Shown here: piece after piece, positions 55,440-64,000 of the stretch | Numbering within the stretch: the stretch's first letter is position 1 | Layout of the letters: each line of letters begins with the position of its first letter | NCBI GenBank assembly: GCA_033239005.1 | Contig: BSQZ01000074.1 | Span: 732,501-796,500 of the forward strand | From: Lamellibrachia satsuma | Lineage: Eukaryota > Annelida > Polychaeta > Sabellida > Siboglinidae | Length of the DNA stretch: 64,000 nucleotides | Direction of reading: 5' to 3' | The notes under the pieces: model-generated | The model's database searches: none | The model's input: the letters and a program-made list of their open reading frames with translations, nothing else | Told to the model about the DNA's origin: nothing | Position numbers and translations under genes: made by a program

Positions 55440-56270
55440 ATTAGTGAAATACAATATTCAAAATAAAACCGCAATAAGACGTTTACATTGCATTTCCCGC
55501 TTATCTCAAGCACTGCCAACAACACGTCTTATACAAGAAAATATTTAATAATTTAGTACATTTTCTTGAATCAAGAACATATTGAAGAAAATGTTTAAAC
55601 AAATATTTCTTACTGACAAACATTTTAAGAACACTATTTCATACTCAATATAATTTTGAGAAACCTTGTATTCTTAATGTTACAATTATTTCATTCATTC
55701 AGAAAATATTTCTTACTCAAGAAATAAGCCTTGTTTGACACATTTAAGAAATGTCAATTTCTTCTTGCATTTGGAAAATTTATATTACTGAAGATAAAAG
55801 TGAAATAAATATTCTTAAATATTATATTTATTTTGCAATTTTTGCATACCATTTTGTTTCTCCCCAAAACTAGTAAACTTTATGCGTATCTGAAAAGGAA
55901 ACAGTCTGCATCCACATATTATAATTTATACATTTTGTATCAACAATATAGCATATACAAAGGGCAGGGTGCCTGCTGATAGACATATCTCCATAAATTA
56001 CATTTTCGTGGTTAGCTAATTACATCGGAACATTGGGAGTTTGAAGTTATGTGCAATTGTAAGTAACACTTACGAGCCAAGTCAAACGACCACATAATGT
56101 TCCTTGGTACGGTACGAACAACCGGCAGTTGTACATCATTTCTGGGACATAAGTTGTCCTTACCATTGGCATTGCCCTAACAAAACTTGATTAAGTAGTA
56201 CAAGGAGCCATAAACAGTCTTTTGTCTTGGGCAACGCCGGGCAACACGGCTAGTAATTGTTATAACACGT
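55440..56270. other. intergenic stretch
   Basis: AT-rich sequence with many AAGAAATATTT-like short repeats. The end (56160-56260) has an inverted match to 41760-41790 and a GGGCAACGCCGGGCAACACG tail. Confidence 0.5.
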
Positions 56271-56329
56271 TTTTATATATCCTATTTATTACTGTCGGTC
56301 CACACGTTTTAAATATCCAATGGTAGGGT

Positions 56330-57305
56330 GTGTCTGGACTAATGTAAACAAGTCAGTGTTACAGTGTCACCAGATAGATAACTCCAGGCTCTGACTACTG
56401 CTAATAACATCAAAACATGCAGGCAATAGAAACACGTGTTGTTAACTGGTCGTACTGCAGTGGTACAGGCAGCAGTATGGGAAGTGACCCAGTGGTCTAC
56501 CTGATAGCCTGCCCATCTGGGACACTGTGGCAGGAGTGGTGAAGTGGACAGTTAGGTGTTTCCCTCCTACCAGGACCCAGGAATGTGGCTGCCCATGACT
56601 CCTAAATTTGGTTGTGCAAGTGTTGTCAGGGGATTGATGTAATAATGTGTAATTTGATACACATATAACACTACTTGAACGCAGATGTGCGGGAAAGTGG
56701 CATGTTTTATATGTTTAATCGGTAAGTTGTTGGGCAAATGTCATATTTACGTTGCACGCTGAATGAAGAAACGACAGCAACATGAATCGAAACGATGCCC
56801 TCTCGATTGAGAATGCGATGTTCTAAGCACAGCGCTATTGTGTCCCATGTAAGCAAGATACGGGTGATGCAGCGACCCGCATCGAGAAACACATTGGCTA
56901 CTTGAACCAGCCTAGGGCGACGAGATGACCGTGACAGAACTGTTGTGCACATGCATATATGAATAGAAACGAAACCGTTCTTTTTAAACCGACATTGCAA
57001 TTATTTCATCGGACAATAAACGAATAAACGCATGTGTAATCTGTGTAAAAGTGGGTCCATTATTCCTTTGAGCCAGCTGTTCAGAACAATACTTTGTTTA
57101 GGCCCCATTTACAAAACAAAATTTTGTTCGCGTTGACAAACACGTATGTGTGCATGAACGACAACAAATAACGTAGCAACACACAGTGGCTCCTGTTATG
57201 ACTTTAAAGTCGTTCTCACAGGAGCGAAATTCACTTTTAGCCATGTTATTTTATTCCGAGGAATGTTTAAATGTAATTAATGAATTATGTGTTACCTGGT
57301 GTACA
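56330..57305. repeat. composite dispersed repeat, copy
   Basis: It contains GTGTCACCAGATAGATAACTCC, GGGAAAGTGGCATGTTTTAT, CGACCCGCATCGAGAAACAC and CAGAACAATACTTTGTTTAG in that order. Confidence 0.75.
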
Positions 57306-58640
57306 AGGCTCTGGCTACAGCCAATGACCTTAAAACATGCATTCAATAGGAACAAGCGTTGTTAACTCGTCGGTCTGCAGTGTTAAGCCAGCAGTAAGGG
57401 AAGTGACCCAGTGGTCTATCTGATAGTCAGAACTGGGACACTGTGGCAGAAGACTATAGAGTTGACATGCGCCCCAGTAGTAGACAATTATGTGTTTCCC
57501 TGCAGTCAAAGGCCCGGGAATGTGGCTGCCCATGTGTCTTATGTTTGGGTGTGCAAGTTGTGTCAGGGGATTGGTGTAATAATGTGTAATGTGCATATTT
57601 GCAATATTTGTTCTTGAAATGTTCACGCTGTAGGGGAAAGTGGCATGTTTAATATGTTTTATCTGATCATTTCTGGACGAATATCATTTACGTGTTGAAT
57701 AAAATGACAGCAAAATTATTCGAAACGCTGTATTCTCCATCGAGAATCCGGGGTTCTAAACACAACGCTATTGTGCCCTATATAAAGAAGATACGGGTGA
57801 TGCAGCGATCCGTGTCGAGAGACACGTTGACTACTCGAACCAGCCTAGGGCGACGAGACGGTCGTGACTGTTGTGACTAATATGCACAGACGTATATAAA
57901 TAGAAACGAGAAATTGCGCCCTGTCATGAATAGTAGGTGTCGTGGAATGAAGACGACCGACATTGCGGCAGCGATTATTTCATCGGACAAAAACGAATAA
58001 ACACCTGTGTAGTCTACGTAATAGTGGGTCCATTCCCGTATTCATTTGAGCCAGCTGTTCAGAACAATACTTTGTTTAGGCCCCATTTACAAAACATTAT
58101 ATTCACGTTGACGGCACGTATATGTGTGTGGACAGACGACAACAAAAACGTAGAAACACATAGTGTGGTGAGTAGCTCCTGTTAAGACGTTAAAGTCGTT
58201 CTCGCAAGAGCCGTCTAATGTGCGAAATACACGTATAACCATGCAATTTTAGACCGAGGAATGTTTAAGTGTAATTAATATGTTGGTGTAGAATTAAATG
58301 CGCGAGTATGCGTGTATGTGATAACATGCGTGTGCGTGTGCGTGTGTTGATATGATTGACATGGATATAACACACACCCACGTGCGAGCATGTGCGTATA
58401 CGCGTCCACTATAATGTGAGAATGCGCAGTACGTCTGTGTACGTGTATTCGTGTATGCGTACATATTCGTATACATGCGGTCGGAAGCATGTACATCAGC
58501 ATATATGTATACTTATTGATTTAATCGCTTTTTAATGTTATACATTTTTTATTATAACATCATGTTTAACCTAATTTACGAACCTATTACATAACACCAT
58601 TTTATTTATAACATGTGACAAGCTACATTTAATATTTTTG
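57306..58640. repeat. composite dispersed repeat, next tandem copy
   Basis: The same blocks as 56330-57305 follow in the same order (for example TGTCGAGAGACACGTTGACT at 57810, CAGAACAATACTTTGTTTAG at 58060), so two copies lie in tandem. Confidence 0.75.
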
Positions 58641-58740
58641 TTTTGAAATTCAATTCGTGTTTAGCCACGGATGTGTGTATCTCGTGTGTTATTGGCATTT
58701 CCTATTTTCTGCCAAATTAGTACGTAGACACACATGTTTC

Positions 58741-58822
<82 letters not shown>

Positions 58823-60220
58823 ACTAACCTTTACCTCTTGTAACTTTAATGTCATCTATTTTCAACATATTGATTTTGCTTAAATCGGTTCTGTGTGTGA
58901 ATTGCATCTGTAGTTTATCTTCCCCATGGCTATCTGCTTGGTAGCGGGGAATATACCATACAGTATCTGACCTGGGATAGGTATCCTAGTGTATCCCCTG
59001 GGAGTAGATAATATAATACTAGCGTATCTGCCCCAACCTGGAACTTTGTTAGCGGTGCATTTGTTTAATTAATTTGCACAGGTACATTTATTGATAAAAC
59101 CGACACAATCGTGTGCACCGTTCTGATCCGAGGTTAATGGGTCGTGTGCAGCCTCCTCTGTACCAGTCTACTTTTCTGAGAGAAATGTTGAATCTTCCAT
59201 ACATAAGTGTACAAAATCAAAATATTTGCGTCCGTTATCTAATTACAAGATCTATCCACTTTGTCCTACCTAAAACATTTAACCACACGCACATTACTAA
59301 TTGTGCAACTATGTGTATTTGTGCTAAATTACTTTCTTTATCACAAAATTGCTAACAAATCTACCAGTCAAATCATGTTGGCGGTTTAGAATCTGTTGCC
59401 GTTTCCTTTTACATTAATAGTTCAAAATGTAAGCGTTCCATCAATACATATCTATGTAAAACACATACTCTGGTTGAAGCTTCAATAAAAACAACAACGT
59501 CAATGTCAGTTAACGAACCGTGGCAAGCTTGGCGTGTCGGGACTAGGGATTATAGCCTAGGATATAATACCATGACAACAATTATGTCATAGTAATAGTA
59601 TTTATGAAGAGGTTCTGTTCCTGTGTCTAATAGGCAATCAAACATGCATAGAAAATACATTGCCTTACCTAAATTACAGTCGAGTTATTCAAGAACCAGG
59701 TATCGTAGCTGCTTGAAAAATGTGTCTTTGTCACAAATCACTGCGTGGCTCTCTCGACTTCACCGCACAGTGTGTATGGCGTGAAAACGGCGCACCGATA
59801 CGTTTCATGTAATAACACACCGTGCGACTAAAGTGGTTATAAGATACCATTGCGAGTGCGCACTCAACCGTCAAAGTAGTTCCTTAATTTCCTCACGGTA
59901 ACTAGTTAATTATGTAACACATATAACTCCCTAATTAAGTGACACATATTTTCAAATTGCTTAAGGTACAGTGATTTGTGTGCCTTCTCGCTTTATTTGT
60001 TTATAAAATGTGCAGCATGCAATTTAGAATTATCATACACTCCAACAATACTACCGCCATCTAATGAGCAGTACCACATTGACGAATATTTTATTAGTAT
60101 AGTTATCAAGTCGGTGCATATTTGCATCCATACAGGATTATGCACGAAACAGGGTGGGGAATAATGCCCGAGTGCCAAACATCGCTACCCTCCCCATCTA
60201 GCCATAAGGCTCGATTATAA
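58641..60220. repeat. large composite dispersed repeat, second long copy
   Basis: Counterpart of 49655-51500, with a TA array at 58745-58820. Confidence 0.75.
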
Positions 60221-60267
60221 TACTTTAATTATTCACAATGTAAGCGTTTCATCAATACGTCTCTATT

Positions 60268-60864
60268 GCTGCATTCACACCTACAGAATTAAAACGGTTG
60301 AGCTAAACCGTTTTAGTTAAACCGGTTTACGTTTGAAAGTTGTGAGCGTTCACACATGCAATAGCTAAACCGTTTTAAGGAGGAAGTTGGTATGCGCACA
60401 TGCGCAAGCTAGCTTAACAAAATGGCCCAGCCCACGGTTCAGATGATCGGCAATACGCCGATCAATTGTTATATTTCGGCCGATTCCTTCCAAACCGGCC
60501 TGCACAAGATCATCTCCCCACACCACCAATAACATTCGAACTTCCCCATCGTCCCAATTGTCGCGTCGTTGCGCATCTTTGGATTTTTCTTCGACCGAAG
60601 ACATGATGGCGCGAAAATGTTGTTTGCTTATGTTTCAAACAGGAAGCGACGAGGCGCGAGATCGAATGCGCATGACTGTGACGTCCTTAAAACGTTTTAG
60701 CTAATACGGTTGCGTTCACACTTGCAACTTAAACCGTTTTAGCTAAAACGGTTTAACTAAACCACCTACTGAAGCGGTTCAGCTAAACCGTTTTAGCTAA
60801 AACGTTTTAGCGCTAAATCGCGTTCACACGCTAAACCGTTTTAAAGTGTAAGTGTGAAGGCAGC
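60268..60864. mobile_element. Harbinger-like deletion derivative with TIRs
   Basis: The ends GCTGCATTCACACCTAC and, in reverse complement, GCTGCCTTCACACTTAC form inverted repeats. Subterminal palindromic AAACGGTTTAGCTAAAACG-type repeats fill both sides. Inside is a Myb/SANT-like ORF and no transposase. A 3-bp target duplication typical of the superfamily is not evident (ATT against TTA). Confidence 0.65.
60365..60604 (-). CDS. Myb/SANT-like DNA-binding domain ORF of the Harbinger-like element
   Basis: The ORF of 79 residues begins MSSVEEKSKDAQRR and has NWDDGEVRMLLVVWGDD, followed by ITIDRRIADHLNR. This is the W-(x)n-E-x-x-x-L-L helix and second helix of the Myb/SANT-like (trihelix) domain found in the second protein of Harbinger transposons. 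The C-terminal half of the protein is missing, so it is a truncated remnant. Confidence 0.55.
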   Translation of the reverse strand: MSSVEEKSKDAQRRDNWDDGEVRMLLVVWGDDLVQAGLEGIGRNITIDRRIADHLNRGLGHFVKLACACAHTNFLLKTV

Positions 60865-61635
60865 TTATGTTAAACCCATATTCTGGCAGAAGCTGAAATA
60901 AAAATGACAAAAAAACGTTGGCCAATGCTAGTAATACGATTAGGGGAATCTCCAGTTGCTAACCTGGATTTAAATGTTGTTTATATTCTTGTATTTTTCC
61001 ATATTAAAAAATACCTGCTACATCGTTTAACTGTTATTTAAATGTTATTATATAACATCATTAAATATGTAAAGAGAAGCAAAGTGTATACAATCACAAA
61101 ATTCCTATCGATAACTAATTTAGTAACTACATTTAACATTAATATCACACTACAAGTATACATATGCAATACTCACGACACAAAGCAGTTCACACAGTAG
61201 TAATCAGATGAGCGAATCGAATAAATTGTCCAATTCAGTATAATCAGAGCAAATAATCCAAATATTCCAGAGCGATCCAAAGGCAAAGCAAATCTACCAA
61301 TCCACGGAACAGGCAGATTTGTGGACAGACCAGTAGTGAACACAGATTTAAATAGACAATGATCACCAGAAAATAAGATCACACTCACTTCAAGGAACTA
61401 CCATTCTATGGCCACATAACCCCAAGTGAACAACAATTGGCTCATTAACAAGCTAATCAACTAAAAATTAGTATTGTTGGACTGGTAAACTACCAATTGC
61501 CTAAAACAATGGTATGATACTATTTAACGTATCTGAAAGTTGAGGTGTGAACATACCATCAACGAAAAAGGCCATCATTCACTATAGGCATTGTCGATGA
61601 GCACACTATTGAGCACATTATTGAGACGACTGCTA

Positions 61636-61670
<35 letters not shown>

Positions 61671-62740
61671 CCACACACATACAACCGCAGGTCGGTCTGT
61701 TTATTTAGCGTCGTTTTTTGTAAGTCCGTTGCTCAGTCCGTTGTTTTCGGCCGCTGGTAAGTCAACTGACGTCAAACGCATACAGGTTTCTGCGAGTTGA
61801 GGCCGATCCGACCAGCCACTCCTCTACCGCAGTGGCGACACGCAAAGCCGGTGTCTTTTATTCCGGGTCTTTGTTCGTGGTCGGCGCTGCCCGAGCGAGA
61901 GCGCGCTGATTACAGCGGTGCGGCATGGCGTTTGGCACAACAATGGACACTACCTATCCCGTCGGCACACAGCAGATATGTCATATCGTGTGCAAGTATA
62001 TCTGTCACATTTACCCTGTTGTTTATCAGTAGGTTACCGTGTTGTTTGCCATTTGGATTTATTTGTCACTGTACCGGTGTCGTATTCTGTCACATTGTTA
62101 TCAATACGATGTCCTATCGTCTTATGTCACATTAAACTGCGGGTTCTCAGTATGTCCCCGATGTCGTTTCTGCGCCATGGGTCAGTTCTGCAAATATGTT
62201 TTCGAATTATAACAACTATATGCGCCATTTCAGAGAGCACGCAATGTTTTTGTGGATCTTTATCTTAAAATATTATATTTAACCAGATTTAAACAGATTG
62301 ACATCTTAAGCAACACACGTTTCATTTAATGGCGTACCGTGTGACCACCGAGAGCTAACAAGTATAGCGTAACGATGCGCAAAGTGCGCACACAACTTAC
62401 AAAGTAGTTCCTTTATTTTTCACGAAACAAAGTTGCAAGGCAGCAGGACAGTGAGGTAGCTCATAAGTGGGCTTAGTTGTGACTAGTGGTGCGTAGCTTG
62501 TCTACGGCTGCAATGCCTTTCTGCATGCTGCACAGTCGGCGGAGTCTAGTGAGGTACCTTCATGTCTGGTTTACTTAATTGCGCTGTTTACACTTGACGC
62601 GGAACACTGACCGCACACGTCGTATGCGCGTAGGGACAACGGTAGATGGCCGTTGGTAAATAATACCAATACCCACGAAAACATAATGTTATCATATTCC
62701 ACATACTGTGTTCGGTTCAAGGACTTATTATTATTACTTT
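60865..62740. other. intergenic stretch
   Basis: An ACGC array at 61636-61672. Open frames at 61797-62135 and 61918-62268 have no recognised domain or splice support. No gene is assigned. Confidence 0.4.
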
Positions 62741-63340
62741 CAGTCCACATATGTTGTATATATCTAACCAGTAGATGGTGGGGTGTGTCTGAATTATTGT
62801 AAACAAGTCAGTGTCACAGTGTCACCAGATAGGTAACTCCAGGCTCTGATTGCTGCTAATGACTTCAAAGCAGGCAGGCAATAGAAACACATGTCTTAAG
62901 TTTGGCTGTGCAAGGGGTGTCAGTAGATTGGTGTAACAATGTGCAATTTGATAATCGAATAAAACTGCCTGGACTGAGAAGGTCTACCCAAGGGTATATG
63001 CATATTTGCAATAATTCTTCTTGAAATGTTCATGCTGCAGGGGAAAGCGGCATGTTTAATATGTCTAATCTGAGAATTTCTTGGCGAATATCATATTTAT
63101 ATTGCATGCTGAATGAAATGACAAGAAAGGGATTTGAAACGCTGTACTTTCGATTGAGAATCCGAGGTTCTCAACACAAAGCTATTGTGCCCCATGTAAA
63201 CAGGATACGGGTGATGCAGCGACCCGCATCGAGAGACGCATTGGCTACTCGAACCAGCCTAGGGCGACGAGACGACCGTGACAGAACTGAACTGTGGTGA
63301 CTAATCTGCATAGGTAAATATAAATAAAGACGTTCTCACA
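62740..63340. repeat. composite dispersed repeat, third copy
   Basis: GTGTCACCAGATAGGTAACTCC, GGGAAAGCGGCATG and CGACCCGCATCGAGAGACGC occur in the same order as at 56330-56960. Confidence 0.75.
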
Positions 63341-63342
63341 GG

Positions 63343-63513
<171 letters not shown>

Positions 63514-64000
63514 AACACCTTGGTTATGAAACCGACATTGCGCCACGTCAGGAATAGTAGGTGTCGGGGAACGAAGACTACCAACATTGCGGCAGCAATT
63601 ATTTAATCGGACTAAAATGAACACGTATGTAAGCTTTGTCAAAGTAGGTGCATACCCCATTAATAATAATAATACAAAAGTATTTATATAGCACCCGATC
63701 AATCAACATTTTTCTCAGATGCTTTAAATACATGCAGTCATAACTTTTATTCAAATATTATAAGTTATATTAAAACTACTATACACCTAAAAGTGATAAT
63801 AGAAACTAACCCGGTGCAACTAAAATCAAGAATATCACGCCGGTGGTTAACTCAGTATGTATTCTAAAAGTGAGAGATTCCTGTCATTCCTCTGAATAAC
63901 TGAGGGCTGACATGTCATCCAGCGCGACCGATCAGCGCATGCGCAGTTCTGTGAAATCGGGGTGACATAAACTAAAGTGATGTATTAAGGGTGGCAGACA

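Noticed and set aside
56160..56260. Helitron-like tail (GGGCAACGCCGGGCAACACG)
   Set aside because: The motif is suggestive, but no CTRR end, hairpin or Rep/helicase was found.

Overview
The window is metazoan nuclear DNA: introns with GT-AG borders, long TA, TG and hexanucleotide arrays, many degenerate retroelements, and TTAGGG/CCCTAA-like motifs. CR1-like LINEs with an esterase-type domain, a DIRS tyrosine-recombinase element, a Penelope-like element and a Polinton together suggest a marine invertebrate. I cannot name the species; a mollusc or another lophotrochozoan is only a guess.

The centrepiece is a nearly full-length Polinton (Maverick/adintovirus-like element) at about 7.44-24.17 kb, bounded by degenerate inverted repeats. 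On the minus strand, from right to left, it carries: a NADAR-domain ORF; a chain of three overlapping unknown ORFs; three tandem copies of a mini transcription unit; a zinc-finger plus protein-primed DNA polymerase B gene; the packaging ATPase; a small conserved basic protein; a conserved capsid-associated-type protein split by a GGGGGC expansion; two tiny membrane-protein ORFs; the retroviral-type integrase with chromodomain; a small acidic ORF; and a compact block of penton, PX-like minor protein, major capsid protein and adenain-type protease. One spliced gene lies on the plus strand at the right end. Most large genes carry stops or frameshifts, whereas several short ORFs are intact, so this is an endogenised, decaying copy.

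The most interesting signals are inside the Polinton. A NADAR (ADP-ribose-related) domain is unexpected cargo. Several genes share one promoter layout: a TATA box whose first T is 41-44 nt before the ATG, with an initiator-like element 9-10 nt before it. In three places the TATA box overlaps or touches the stop codon of the gene upstream. The structural block lacks such boxes and its genes abut or overlap, which suggests a different expression mode.

Left of the Polinton lie two exons of a host gene with Mind-bomb-type repeats (1.2-2.7 kb), a direct repeat pair (2.8-3.7 kb), and a decayed DIRS-type retroelement on the minus strand (4.2-7.4 kb) whose gag stops at the Polinton edge.

Right of it (24.2-64 kb) is repeat-rich DNA. 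It holds LINE 3' fragments (26.4-27.7 kb), a MITE (29.5 kb), and a spliced host Ser/Thr kinase gene (35.3-31.5 kb, minus) with a head-to-head LINE pair in its first coding intron. Further on are more CR1-like fragments (39.3-40.6, 46.6-47.5, 55.2 kb), a Penelope-like element with about 104-bp inverted arms and a 13-bp target duplication (47.8-49.6 kb), a GC-rich minisatellite (52 kb) and a Harbinger-type deletion derivative (60.3-60.9 kb). A large composite repeat family occurs in several copies between 41 and 63.4 kb.
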